Assembly: GCA_016703545.1 (NCBI GenBank)
Contig: JADJBX010000002.1
Span: 310,001 to 374,000 of the forward strand
From: Candidatus Amarobacillus elongatus
GTDB taxonomy: Bacteria > Chloroflexota > Dehalococcoidia > Tepidiformales > Tepidiformaceae
Direction: 5' to 3'
DNA: 64,000 bases
Each line of letters begins with the position of its first letter. Positions within the stretch are counted from its first letter, which is position 1. The notes beneath the pieces were generated by a model. That model saw nothing but the letters and a program-made list of their open reading frames with translations, was not told the DNA's origin and did not search any database. The position numbers were made by a program, and so were the translations under genes. Shown here piece by piece: positions 19,474-28,061 of the stretch.

Positions 19474-19889
19474 CGCCACACCACGCGCCCGAGGACGGCT
19501 TCATAGGGAACGGGGCCGTACGTCCGGCTGTCCGTGCTGTGGTCGGGGTTGTCCCCGAGCAGGGTCACGTCGAGGGCGGTAACCTCCGCCGCGCGCTTCA
19601 CGACCGTGCGCGTGGGCTCGCGCGGGTCCGTGGCGATGACCACGTGCCCCGCCTTCGGCGCACCGCGCCGGTACGCCGCACGGTCCACCACGAGGAAGTC
19701 GCCGTCGTGGAAGGCGGGCTCCATGCTCACGCCGCGCACGCAGTAGCGCGTGTAGCGGCGCGCGAGCAGGGCGCCCGCGGCCACCGTCGCCGCGAAGGTG
19801 ACCAGCGATCCCGCGATCGCCGGGGACGCGGCACGGCGGCGCCCCCCGGGCGCCGCCGTCAGAAGCTCCGGAACCGCTCCGGAGGCCAT
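19329..19889 (-). CDS. sodX: S26-family peptidase, nickel superoxide dismutase maturation protease (SodX-like)
   Basis: A small membrane-linked signal-peptidase-like protein (186 residues as read). After an N-terminal TM segment it has the catalytic serine in RGVSMEPAF and the lysine in RTVVKR, and GDNPDHSTDSRTYGPV, the S26 box D/E region. Directly after sodN (4-nt gap), it is almost certainly the protease that trims the NiSOD leader to expose the N-terminal histidine. Family members normally end just past the WRYWP segment; here the frame runs about 50 residues further, antisense to the panC 3' end, so the tail may be unreal or reflect a lost stop. Confidence 0.8.
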   Translation of the reverse strand: MASGAVPELLTAAPGGRRRAASPAIAGSLVTFAATVAAGALLARRYTRYCVRGVSMEPAFHDGDFLVVDRAAYRRGAPKAGHVVIATDPREPTRTVVKRAAEVTALDVTLLGDNPDHSTDSRTYGPVPYEAVLGRVVWRYWPLRRSSSSMLSSSRVGPNFTTTDSSAGRSARPSISTSDSSSARLM

Positions 19890-19892
19890 GGG

Positions 19893-20336
19893 CTAGCTGG
19901 CGCGGATGAAGGGCACGTCCTTGCCCTTCGAACCCCAGTACATCGTGTGGATCTCTTCCACCGCCTGCAGCAGCGCCTCGCCGTTCGCCGGGTCCTGCTC
20001 CGTCTTGTTCTTCGAGCAGAGCTTGGCGGCCTTCCAGAACGTCTCGTGGAGGTTCGGGTACTTCTCGAGGTGCTCCGGCTTGAAGTAGTCGTGCCAGAGG
20101 ATGTCGAGCTCGCGCTTGCAGACTTCCGCCTGCTGTTCCTTGATGCCGATGAAGCGCGTGCGCGTGTTCACCGTCGCGATGTCCTGGCCGTCGCCCAGCG
20201 CGGCGATCTTCTTCTCCATCGAAAGTACGGCTTCGGCCGCGATGCGCGCCGACGCCGGGTCGTACACCCCGCAGGGACCATCGCAGTGGGCATGGGCGGT
20301 CGCGCCCGGGCGGAATACGTTGCGGAACAGGTTCAT
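19893..20336 (-). CDS. sodN: Nickel-dependent superoxide dismutase
   Basis: A 147-residue NiSOD precursor. A 16-residue leader ends before His17, and the mature N-terminus HCDGPCGVYDP is the nickel hook that supplies all metal ligands (His1, Cys2, Cys6 of the mature enzyme). The rest is the four-helix bundle with WHDYFKPEHLEKYP and MYWGSKGK near the end. It removes superoxide in the cytoplasm. The ATG at 20336 was chosen over an upstream in-frame start because it gives the standard leader. A perfect TATAAT and an inverted repeat lie upstream. Confidence 0.95.
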   Translation of the reverse strand: MNLFRNVFRPGATAHAHCDGPCGVYDPASARIAAEAVLSMEKKIAALGDGQDIATVNTRTRFIGIKEQQAEVCKRELDILWHDYFKPEHLEKYPNLHETFWKAAKLCSKNKTEQDPANGEALLQAVEEIHTMYWGSKGKDVPFIRAS

Positions 20337-20368
20337 GGCTGCAAGTGCTCCCGGTTGTGGTATTGGAA

Positions 20369-20404
20369 TCCCGGCGAACACCGGGAGTGCAATCTCAGAT
20401 TATA
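20369..20404 (-). promoter_or_regulatory. sodN promoter -10 and inverted repeat
   Basis: On the minus strand TATAAT is at 20404-20399, without a recognisable -35. About ten bases downstream, around or just after the expected start of transcription, lies a perfect inverted repeat TCCCGG (20369-20374), spacer CGAACA, CCGGGA (20381-20386). It could be an operator for a nickel or redox regulator, as Nur controls sodN in Streptomyces, or a 5' UTR hairpin. Confidence 0.5.
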
Positions 20405-20483
20405 GGCGCTGTCGATGAACGGCGCGTGAGCCCGCCCCGCCCTGCAACCGCCACCCCCTACACTCGACTATGGGAGGCGCCTC

Positions 20484-21008
20484 GTGCCCAACGGCGTGCT
20501 CATTCGCAAGCTCAAGTTCGATGGCACGGTGCGCCGCACCTGGGAGGCCGACCTCGTCGATGGCGACGGCGCCTGGCTGGTGGCGCACGCCGACGCCGTT
20601 CGCCACGGCGCGACGAAGGACGGCAGGCCCACGGACGCGGCGGCCCACTCCGTGTTCTTCCTCGCCACCGCGCGGCCGCTCACCGTCGTGTTCGAATTCG
20701 ACGCGCTGGGACGTTTCCTCGGCGCCCAGTGCGACGCCGCCTTCCCCGCGGCGATCGACGGCCGCACCCTCTCCTTCACGGACCTCGACCTCGACCTCAT
20801 GCTCGAACCCTCTGGCAACGTCTACGCGCGAGACTTCGATGACCTCGCCGCGAACGGGGCCACGATGGCCTACTCCCGGGAGGCGATCGACACCGCATGG
20901 GCAGGCCTCAGGCTCGCGAGCGAGCTCTGGGCCGATCACGCCTATCCCTTCGATGGCAGCGCCGAACGGTGCCTGGGCATGGTTCTCGCCGCCGCGCAGC
21001 CACTGTGA
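20484..21008 (+). CDS. DUF402-domain protein
   Basis: A 174-residue soluble protein matching the DUF402 pattern: a beta-rich first half, then DLDLDLMLEPSGNVYARDFDDLA followed by a helix and a long C-terminal helix, as in the FAU-1/nucleoside-phosphatase-like family. Exact activity is unknown. GTG at 20484 has GGGAGG six bases upstream; TACACT at 20459-20464 could be its -10. It is isolated between sodN and the MBL hydrolase. Confidence 0.65.
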   Translation: MPNGVLIRKLKFDGTVRRTWEADLVDGDGAWLVAHADAVRHGATKDGRPTDAAAHSVFFLATARPLTVVFEFDALGRFLGAQCDAAFPAAIDGRTLSFTDLDLDLMLEPSGNVYARDFDDLAANGATMAYSREAIDTAWAGLRLASELWADHAYPFDGSAERCLGMVLAAAQPL

Positions 21009-21080
21009 CCGCCCGCTCTCGGCAAGGTTCGGGGATTCCCCGGGCCGCCGTGGTTACTTGCCGGCTGGTAAGCTAGCGCG

Positions 21081-21875
21081 ATGGGACGGAAGGCCGGGAG
21101 AACCCTCGACGATCGGCGCGCCGAATGGAGTGCACGCTGGGATGAGGTCAAGCCCGCCCCCTTCCGGCTCGCACGTGAGGTGGTTCCAGGCCTCTTCCAG
21201 GTGCGCACTCGCGGTTCCCGCTGCTACCTGGTCGTCGAGGACGAAATCACCCTCATCGATACCGGCAACCCTGGCTCGGGCGAACGCATCCTAGCCGCCC
21301 TCAAGGGGCTCGGCCGCACCCCGGACGACATCGCCCGCATCCTCATCACCCACTACCACATCGACCACGTCGGCGGGCTCCCCGAGATCCAGAAATTCGC
21401 GCCCGAGAAGACCGGAGTGCACGTCGCTGAGGCGGCCCACCTCGAGAGCGACGCCCCTCTGCCCAATCCGTTCCAGCACCCGCTCCTCGCGAAAGTCATT
21501 CAGCCGTACCTCCTTCGCAACGACCCCGGCCGCGCGCGCGTCGACGAAATCCTCCGGGATGGCGACGAACTGCCGGCGCTGGGCGGGCTCCGCATCGTGC
21601 ACACGCCGGGGCACACCGCCGGCCACATCTCCCTCTACTTTCCCAACCGCGGTGTCCTTCTCGTCGGCGACTCCATGCAGTACAAGTTCGGCCGCCTCAT
21701 GCTCCCCAGCCGCCTCTTCAGCGAAGACATGGTCGAAGCCGGCGCCTCCATCCAGAAGATGGCTCAGCTCGAATTCGAAACCCTCGTCTTCAGCCACTTC
21801 AGGCCCATTCTCGGCGGCGCCGACCGGCGCGCGCGCGAGTTCGCCCGGCTCCTCGCCGTGCAGGCCGCGGGATAG
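21081..21875 (+). CDS. MBL-fold metallo-hydrolase
   Basis: A 264-residue metallo-beta-lactamase-fold enzyme with the dinuclear site motifs THYHIDHVGG (HxHxDH), HTPGHTAGH, GDSMQ and FSHFRP. The layout matches glyoxalase II-like or general thioesterase/lactonase members rather than beta-lactamases. It lacks a signal peptide. The ATG has no SD; TAAGCT at 21069-21074 is six bases upstream, so translation is probably leaderless. It precedes an acyl-activating multidomain gene and may act on acyl thioesters, which is only inferred. Confidence 0.82.
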   Translation: MGRKAGRTLDDRRAEWSARWDEVKPAPFRLAREVVPGLFQVRTRGSRCYLVVEDEITLIDTGNPGSGERILAALKGLGRTPDDIARILITHYHIDHVGGLPEIQKFAPEKTGVHVAEAAHLESDAPLPNPFQHPLLAKVIQPYLLRNDPGRARVDEILRDGDELPALGGLRIVHTPGHTAGHISLYFPNRGVLLVGDSMQYKFGRLMLPSRLFSEDMVEAGASIQKMAQLEFETLVFSHFRPILGGADRRAREFARLLAVQAAG

Positions 21876-21893
21876 GGTTAACGACCTAACCCT
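21874..21893 (+). promoter_or_regulatory. Candidate operator: perfect inverted repeat before the acyl-ligase fusion gene
   Basis: AGGGTTA (21874-21880) and TAACCCT (21887-21893) form a perfect 7-bp inverted repeat with a 6-bp spacer. It lies where a -35 would be for the TAGGCT hexamer at 21903-21908, which is six bases before the ATG at 21915. A dimeric repressor or activator of lipid metabolism is a reasonable guess. The half-site includes the TAG stop of the MBL gene. Confidence 0.45.
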
Positions 21894-21914
21894 CGAAGGG
21901 CGTAGGCTGACCTG

Positions 21915-24374
21915 ATGGACACCCTGACCGCCCTCCTGGAGGAGTCGGCCCGCCGCTACCCGGACAACACCGCGACGGTTATTCGCGCCGGCATCCGCAC
22001 GGCGCGCCTGTCCTACGCGCAGCTCGAACAGCGCGCCCACGCCTTCGCCACGCTCGTGCGTGATCGCCAGGTCGGGCCCGGGGATCGCGTCGTCATCTGG
22101 GCGGCGAACCAGCCCGATTGGGTCGCCGCGATGTTCGGCACCTTCCTCGCCGGCGCCGTCGTTGTCCCGCTCGACGTCCGCAGCTCGCGCGATTTCGTCG
22201 AGCGCGTTGTCGGGCTTACGGGGCCGAAGCTCGCGTTCGCGGGCCGCACCGAGGCCGAGATCCTGCGCGCGATGGAGGTGCCGTCGCTCGAATTCGGTAC
22301 GTTCGATGTCCCCGTGAACGGCAGGGTCACGCCCGCGCCCATCGGGCCCGACACGCTCGCCGAGATCATCTACACCTCCGGTACCACCGGCGACCCGAAG
22401 GGCGTCATGCTCACCCACGGGAACATCGCCTCGAACGTGACCGCCGGGCTCCAGGCGATCCACCTCACCGCCGAGACCCGCCTTCTTTCGCTCCTGCCGC
22501 TCAGCCACATGTTCGAACAGACCGGCGGCTGCTTCGCACCCATCGCCGTCGGCGCCGCCGTCGCCTACCCCACGAGCCGCCAGCCGTCCGCGCTCGCCCG
22601 CACGATGCAGGACTGGAAGCCGACGGTGATGATCATGGTGCCGCAGGCGCTCCAGCTGCTCATGAGCGCCGTGGAGCGCGAGGCCGCGAACACCGGCCGC
22701 ACGAAGCTGCTCGAACGCCTCCGGCGGATCGCCGGCCGCCTCCCCCGGCAGGGTCGCCGCCGCCTGTTCGGCAGCGTCCTCAAGCGCTTCGGCGGCGAGC
22801 TCGATTTCATGGCCAGCGGCGGCGCGCCGCTTGACCCGGCCCTGCAGGCGAAATGGGAAGCGATGGGCGTCGACATCGTCGAGGGTTACGGCACCACCGA
22901 GTGCGCGCCCATCGTGTCAATCAACCCCCGCCAGGACCGGAGGCGCCGCAGCGTCGGTAAGCCGCTCCCGGGCACCCAGGTGCGGATCGCCCGCGACGGC
23001 GAGGTGCAGGTGCGCGGCCCAGGCGTCTTCGCCGGCTACTGGCGCAACGAAGCCGCCACCGCCGCCACCTTCGAGGACGGCTGGTACCAGACCGGCGACC
23101 TCGGCTACCTGGACGACGGCTACCTCTACCTGCGCGGCCGCAAGAAGGACCTCATTGTCCTTTCCGATGGCCAGAACGTGTACCCCGAGGACATCGAGCT
23201 CGTGCTGGGCAACCAGCCGGGCATCACCGAGGCCGTCGTCGTGGGGTTGCCAAAGGATGGGCTGGTCCGCCTGCACGCAGTACTGCTCGAAAGCATCCCC
23301 GGTTCGGCCGCCGAGGCCGTGCGCGAAGCCAATCGCGAGCTCGATAGCCGCCAGCAGGTCCTCAGTTTCAGCACGTGGGCCGGCGAGGACTTCCCCCGCA
23401 CGCACACGCTCAAGGTCCGCCGCAACGTGGTCCTCGAGGCGCTCGCGGGCCAGGAACCACAGGCCGTGGCTTCCCCGGCGGCCGTTGAAGGTGACCCACT
23501 GCTCCGGTTGGTCGCACAATGCGCCGGTGCGGAACGTGTTGATGCGATCCGGGAGGACGCGGAACTCGCGGGCGACCTGGGGCTGGATTCCCTGGGCCGC
23601 GTCGAGCTGTTGTCGGCGATCGAGGAGGAGCTGGGCGCCTTCATCGACGACGCCGATGTGCTCCCGTCCACCACGCTCGCGGAATTGCGGCAGATGGTGA
23701 GCCGCACCGAACGCCGCCGCAAGGCTCCCAACTTTCCGACCTGGCCCCGCAGCTGGCCCGCCCGCCAGGTCCGCCGCATGCTCATGGCCGGCTTCGTGCT
23801 GCCCGGGCTGCGCCCCCTCTATTCGCTGCAGGTGCGAGGGCGGGCGAACCTGGTGGGGCTGCAGGAGCCCTGCCTGATCATTTCCAACCACAACATGCAC
23901 CTCGACCAGGCGATGCTGCTTCGGGCGATGCCCCACGGCTTCCGCCAGCGCGTCGCCATCGCCGCCGCCGCGAGCGACATCTTCGGCAACCGCTTCCGGG
24001 GGTTCTGGGCCAGCCTCCTTGGCAACGCTTTCCCCTTCGCGAAGGAGGGCAGTGGCGTCCGCGAAAGCCTCGAGTACGTGGCACGCATGCTCGATGGCGG
24101 CTGGAACGTCCTCATCTTCCCCGAGGGCAAGCTGACCGTTGTCGGGCCCATGCAGCGCTTCAAGAGCGGCGTCGGCCTTCTTGCCGTCGAAACCGGCGTG
24201 CCGGTGCTCCCGATGCGCATCGACGTCCTCCGGCCCGGGTTTTACGAAGGCAAATGGATGCCCCATCCGCGCGCCCGCGTGCGGGTGAGCTTCGGCAAGC
24301 CCGTGCGCTTCGAGCCCGGCACCGGTTATGCCGAGGCGACCACCATCCTCGAACAGGCCGTGCGCGAGGCCTGA
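21915..24374 (+). CDS. Acyl-AMP ligase - acyl carrier domain - acyltransferase fusion protein
   Basis: An 819-residue three-domain protein. Residues 1-510: ANL adenylating enzyme with YTSGTTGDPKGV, GYGTTECAP, YQTGDLGYLD and the C-terminal GRKKDLI hinge, lysine at HTLKVRR. Residues about 525-600: carrier domain with the phosphopantetheine serine in LGLDSLGRVE. Residues about 620-819: PlsC/LPLAT acyltransferase with NHNMHLDQAM (NHx4D) and FPEGKLT. This would activate a fatty acid, load it on its own carrier and transfer it to a lysophospholipid or other acceptor, an analogue of Aas with a built-in ACP. The start has no SD; TAGGCT lies six bases upstream. Confidence 0.88.
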   Translation: MDTLTALLEESARRYPDNTATVIRAGIRTARLSYAQLEQRAHAFATLVRDRQVGPGDRVVIWAANQPDWVAAMFGTFLAGAVVVPLDVRSSRDFVERVVGLTGPKLAFAGRTEAEILRAMEVPSLEFGTFDVPVNGRVTPAPIGPDTLAEIIYTSGTTGDPKGVMLTHGNIASNVTAGLQAIHLTAETRLLSLLPLSHMFEQTGGCFAPIAVGAAVAYPTSRQPSALARTMQDWKPTVMIMVPQALQLLMSAVEREAANTGRTKLLERLRRIAGRLPRQGRRRLFGSVLKRFGGELDFMASGGAPLDPALQAKWEAMGVDIVEGYGTTECAPIVSINPRQDRRRRSVGKPLPGTQVRIARDGEVQVRGPGVFAGYWRNEAATAATFEDGWYQTGDLGYLDDGYLYLRGRKKDLIVLSDGQNVYPEDIELVLGNQPGITEAVVVGLPKDGLVRLHAVLLESIPGSAAEAVREANRELDSRQQVLSFSTWAGEDFPRTHTLKVRRNVVLEALAGQEPQAVASPAAVEGDPLLRLVAQCAGAERVDAIREDAELAGDLGLDSLGRVELLSAIEEELGAFIDDADVLPSTTLAELRQMVSRTERRRKAPNFPTWPRSWPARQVRRMLMAGFVLPGLRPLYSLQVRGRANLVGLQEPCLIISNHNMHLDQAMLLRAMPHGFRQRVAIAAAASDIFGNRFRGFWASLLGNAFPFAKEGSGVRESLEYVARMLDGGWNVLIFPEGKLTVVGPMQRFKSGVGLLAVETGVPVLPMRIDVLRPGFYEGKWMPHPRARVRVSFGKPVRFEPGTGYAEATTILEQAVREA

Positions 24375-24376
24375 CC

Positions 24377-24703
24377 GTGGACGGCCTCCGTTTCCTTGAC
24401 ATCCTCACCACTGCCTCGGCCGTCGCCAACTACCTCGGACAGCCAGACGTTACCCCCGCCCACGTCCGCGCGGCGATTTCGCTGCTGCGGGAGGAGAAGA
24501 CGCTGGACGACCTCGGCCGTCCGCTGTCGCCGCTCGTGCGCCGGGGACCGCCCGGGTCCGCCGGCGGCGCCGATGCCCGCGTTCGCGCCCTCGCCCAGCG
24601 CTGGTACGAAACGCTCGGCAGCCGTCCCGACGCGGAACTCAGTCCCGAGCAGCTTCGCGACCTCATCGCGGAACTGGACGGTCTGGCCGATCCCCCGGCG
24701 TGA
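24377..24703 (+). CDS. Small hypothetical protein
   Basis: A 108-residue acidic helical protein without recognisable family. The first half (FLDILTTASAVANYLG, then VTPAHVRAAISLLREEKTLDDLG) resembles the repeat pattern of ClpC/ClpA N-domains (LGxxxVTxEHLL), but too weakly for a call. GTG at 24377 follows the fusion gene's stop by two bases, so it is likely co-expressed with it. It converges with the M20 peptidase gene. Confidence 0.55.
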   Translation: MDGLRFLDILTTASAVANYLGQPDVTPAHVRAAISLLREEKTLDDLGRPLSPLVRRGPPGSAGGADARVRALAQRWYETLGSRPDAELSPEQLRDLIAELDGLADPPA

Positions 24704-24716
24704 ACCCGACGTCCGC

Positions 24717-26013
24717 CTACGAGCCGATGCGGCGAACCACCTCGTACATCACCTGCACTCCCAGTTTCAGATTCTCGACGCTGATCCGTTCGTTGTGCCC
24801 GTGGATGCCCGAGAGGTCCTCCGGCTTCACCAGGCAGGGGACGAACCCGTACGATGGCACGCCTCGCAGCCGGTAGATGCGCGAATCCGTGAACCCGCTC
24901 GTCAGTTCCGGGGCAAGGTGCGCGCCTTCGACCAGCTCCGTCACGACCTCGTGCACGACGCGCAGAAACTCGGCGTCGTACGGCGATTCCGAACCCTCGT
25001 ACAGCCGGTTCATCACCGTCACCTGCACGCGTTCGTCGGCGATCACCGCGCGCAGGTCGGCGAGGAACCCCTCCGGCGAAACATCCGGGCAGCAGGCGGC
25101 AATCAAGTGTCGCCCGCGCAATCGCCGGGATCACGTTCACCTTGATCCCCGTCTCGATCGTCGTGAGCGAAATCGAGTTCCCGAGCCGCGCGCGCACGCC
25201 CGGCGCGCGTTCCGCCATCCGCACCGCCCCGGCGTCGTCGAGCCGCGGCATGAACGACGCCTTCGCCATCGCGTCGAGGTGCTCGCGCATCACGGGCGTC
25301 ACCCGCAACCGCTGGTGCCAATCGGCAACACGTGCCAGCGCCCTCACGAGGTGCTCGGCGCAGTTGTCCGCGTGGGGCACGGAGCCGTGGCCGGGCCGTC
25401 CCGTGACGCTCAACTCCACCCATACCGGCACCTTCTCGCTTACGGCGGCCTGGAACACGAACCCGGCTCCATCGCTGCTCGCCAGCCCGTAGGCGCCTTC
25501 GTTGATGACCAGCTCGCTCGTCAGCCAGTCGGGGCGGTTCTCCGCAAGCCACGTCGCGCCGTGGTCGCTGCCGGCCTCCTCGTCCGCCATCGCCACGAAG
25601 GCGACGCCCCGGCGGAGCGCCACCCCCTGGCGCTTCAGCAGCAGGAACGCCATCAGCTCGATGACGCCCATGCCCTTCATGTCGAGCGCCCCGCGGCCGT
25701 ACAGGAACCCGTCGCGCAGCTCGCCGCCGAACGGGTCGACATCCCTGTACTGCCGTTCCACCGGTACCACGTCCGTGTGGTTGAGGAGTGTGACCACCCG
25801 CTCCGAGGGGCCGATGCGCGCCAGCAGATTCGACCGCCCCGGCGCCGACTCCGCGACTTCGAACGGGATCCCTTCGCCGCCGAGGATGCGCGCGAGGAAG
25901 TCGACCGCGAGCGCTTCGTTCCCGGGCGGGTTCGAGGTGTCGATGCGCAGGTACTCGCGCAGGATCTCCGTCGCTTCCGCCGCCGCCTGGTCCCAGTCGA
26001 TACCGTCGTTCAC
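24717..26013 (-). pseudogene. M20-family metallopeptidase (ArgE/DapE/carboxypeptidase-like), frame broken once
   Basis: The N-terminal frame from GTG 26013 (GGGGAGG five bases upstream) shows the dizinc peptidase motifs: NHTDVVPV, GRGALDMKG, AFVAMADEEAGSDHGA, and the dimerisation-domain GRPGHGSVPH. At about 25090-25100, within CGCCTGCTGCCCGGATG, it moves to another frame that carries VSPEGFLADLRAVI and the final FVPCLVKPEDLSGIHGHNERI with the last zinc histidine. Removing one G or adding two bases repairs it to about 430 residues. The substrate is likely an N-acyl amino acid or dipeptide. A consensus error is the simplest explanation. Confidence 0.8.
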
Positions 26014-26104
26014 GCGCGCCTCCCCGGCGCGGAGTGTACGGGTCCGCGCGCCATGGGGCAGGCCCCGATTGCGGCCCGCGCCCCATTCCGCCGACAGTGA
26101 AGGC

Positions 26105-26755
26105 ATGGAGATCCTTGTCGCGGGCGCGGGCACCCTGGGCGGGTTCAGTGCGGGCTGGCTCGCTGGTACGCGCCAGCACCTCCTCTATCGCCAGCCGGAA
26201 TACCGCGCCGCGGCCGCCACGGGCCGTCGCGCGCTCGTCATCCGCCTCGGCCTCGGCCTCGCCTGCGCCATCGCCACTGCCCTGGCGCTTCGCCCCGGCC
26301 ATTACGACCCGGGGCCCGCGCTGCTCACGGCCACGTTCGCCGTTGTCCTCTGCGTGCTCGCCAGCACGGACTTCGAACGCCGAATCATCCCCAACCGGCT
26401 GACCTACCCGGCGATGGCCGCCGCCCTCGCACTCTGCTGGGCCTGGCCAGACCGCTCGCCCGAGGACATCCTCCTGGGGGCGGGCATCGCGGCCGCGGGG
26501 GCCGGTCTTGTGTTCGGCGCGGGCATCCTCGTCGGCAACGCCCTCGGCCTCGGCGATGTGAAGCTCGCAGTGCTCATCGGCCTGATCGTCGGCTGGCCCG
26601 CGTTCCTCCCCGCCATCGTCCTCGGGGTCGTGCTTGCGGCCGTGCCCTCCGCGTGGCTCCTGCTCTCCGGGCGCCGCAAGACCTACTTCAGTTACGGCCC
26701 GTATCTCGCCCTCGGCGCCCTCGTCGTGCTGCTCTTCCCCGGCCCCTTCGTGTAG
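26105..26755 (+). CDS. Prepilin peptidase, A24 catalytic domain only
   Basis: A 216-residue polytopic membrane aspartyl peptidase with the two catalytic Asp regions: ASTDFERRIIPNRLTYP and GLGDVKLAVLIG (GxGD). About six TM helices are visible. The N-terminal zinc-finger/methylase domain of PilD is absent, as in archaeal-type or stand-alone TadV/CpaA-like peptidases. It would process prepilin-like signal peptides; no pilin genes are in the window. Start ATG at 26105. Confidence 0.85.
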   Translation: MEILVAGAGTLGGFSAGWLAGTRQHLLYRQPEYRAAAATGRRALVIRLGLGLACAIATALALRPGHYDPGPALLTATFAVVLCVLASTDFERRIIPNRLTYPAMAAALALCWAWPDRSPEDILLGAGIAAAGAGLVFGAGILVGNALGLGDVKLAVLIGLIVGWPAFLPAIVLGVVLAAVPSAWLLLSGRRKTYFSYGPYLALGALVVLLFPGPFV

Positions 26756-26807
26756 CGATGGCGCGGCCGCCGCGCCACCCTTCCCGCCGTCCTGTACGCT
26801 GGAGGCA

Positions 26808-28049
26808 ATGCCTTCATCCATGCACTCGACCGAACGCCAGCGCGACCGCGCTTTCCTCGTCGCCGCCGACATCTACGGCAGCCTGCTCCCGGCCGCGGAG
26901 TCGCTTGATGAGCTCGCGGAGCTTGCGCGCACGGCGGGCGCCGAGGTCGTGGGGCGTACCACGCAGCGGCTCGAACACCCGAATGTCGCCACCTACATCG
27001 GCAAGGGCAAGGTCGAGGAGGTCGTGGAGGAGACGAAGCGGCTGAACGCGAACGTCGCGATCTTCGATGACGAGCTTTCGCCCTCGCAGCAGCGCAACCT
27101 CGAACGTGCGCTGGGCACGAAGGTCATCGACCGCACGGCCCTCATCCTGGACATCTTCGCCACCCGCGCCCACACCCGCGAAGGCCGCATGCAGGTCGCG
27201 CTCGCGCAGATGCAGTACCTCCTTCCGCGCCTCGCCGGGCAGTGGTCACACCTCGAGCGCATGGAAGGCGCCATCGGCACCCGCGGCCCGGGCGAAACGC
27301 AGATCGAAACGGACCGCCGGCTCATCCGCAGCCGCATCAGCCGCATCAAGCGCGACCTCGAGGATGTGCGCACGCAGCGCGCCCTGTACCGCCAGAACCG
27401 CCAGCGCAACAACATGCGCGTCGTCGCGCTCGTCGGGTACACGAACGCGGGCAAGTCCACCCTCATGCGCGCCCTCTCCGGCGCCGACGTCCTCGCCGAG
27501 GACAAGCTGTTCGCCACCCTCGACCCCGTGACCCGCCGCCTCCGCCTGCCCACCGGCGAGACCGTGCTCCTGACGGATACCGTCGGCTTCATTCAGAAGC
27601 TCCCGCACGACCTCGTGGCCTCGTTCCGCGCGACCCTCGAGGAGCTGGACGAGGCGGCCCTGCTGCTGCACGTCATCGATATCGCCCACCCCAACGCCTT
27701 CGAGCACACCCGGACCGTTGAGGACACCCTGACTGAGCTGGGCGTGAGCGCGAAGCCGGTGCTGCTCGCCCTCAACAAGGTCGACCTCGTGAAGAACGAA
27801 GACGGTTCGACCGTCGCCACCTTCGATGAAGCGCGCGACGCCATCGTCGCCGCTGGCGTGCCACCTCCGAACGTTGTCCTCGTTGCGGCCGAGAAGCGTT
27901 GGGGGCTTGAAGACCTGCGTGAGCGCATCGCCGACGGCCTCGATGGGCGCATCACCGCCTCGGCTGCCGCGCCCGAGGTCGTGGGGCGGCGCCGTGGTGA
28001 GCCTGCTCCCGCCCCCGAGCCGTTTGAACACGCCGTCTCAACGGGGTAG
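26808..28049 (+). CDS. hflX: Ribosome-associated GTPase HflX
   Basis: A 413-residue HflX. The N-terminal HflX domain (NVATYIGKGKVEEV, FDDELSPSQQRNLE, DRTALILDIFATRAHTREG, GPGETQIETDRR) is followed by the GTPase with Walker A GYTNAGKST, switch DTVGFIQKLPHDLV and NKVDLV. It dissociates stalled ribosomes under stress. ATG at 26808 is directly preceded by GGAGGCA (too close for an SD), but TACGCT at 26795-26800 is seven bases before it, so a leaderless start fits; ATG at 26820 is the alternative. Confidence 0.95.
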   Translation: MPSSMHSTERQRDRAFLVAADIYGSLLPAAESLDELAELARTAGAEVVGRTTQRLEHPNVATYIGKGKVEEVVEETKRLNANVAIFDDELSPSQQRNLERALGTKVIDRTALILDIFATRAHTREGRMQVALAQMQYLLPRLAGQWSHLERMEGAIGTRGPGETQIETDRRLIRSRISRIKRDLEDVRTQRALYRQNRQRNNMRVVALVGYTNAGKSTLMRALSGADVLAEDKLFATLDPVTRRLRLPTGETVLLTDTVGFIQKLPHDLVASFRATLEELDEAALLLHVIDIAHPNAFEHTRTVEDTLTELGVSAKPVLLALNKVDLVKNEDGSTVATFDEARDAIVAAGVPPPNVVLVAAEKRWGLEDLRERIADGLDGRITASAAAPEVVGRRRGEPAPAPEPFEHAVSTG

Positions 28050-28061
28050 AACAACCGGATA

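Noticed and set aside
25103..26872. Long minus-strand frames of about 570-590 residues over the M20 and prepilin peptidase region
   Set aside because: Low-complexity Arg/Gly/Glu-rich translations that shadow real genes in other frames; only the M20 segment has motifs.
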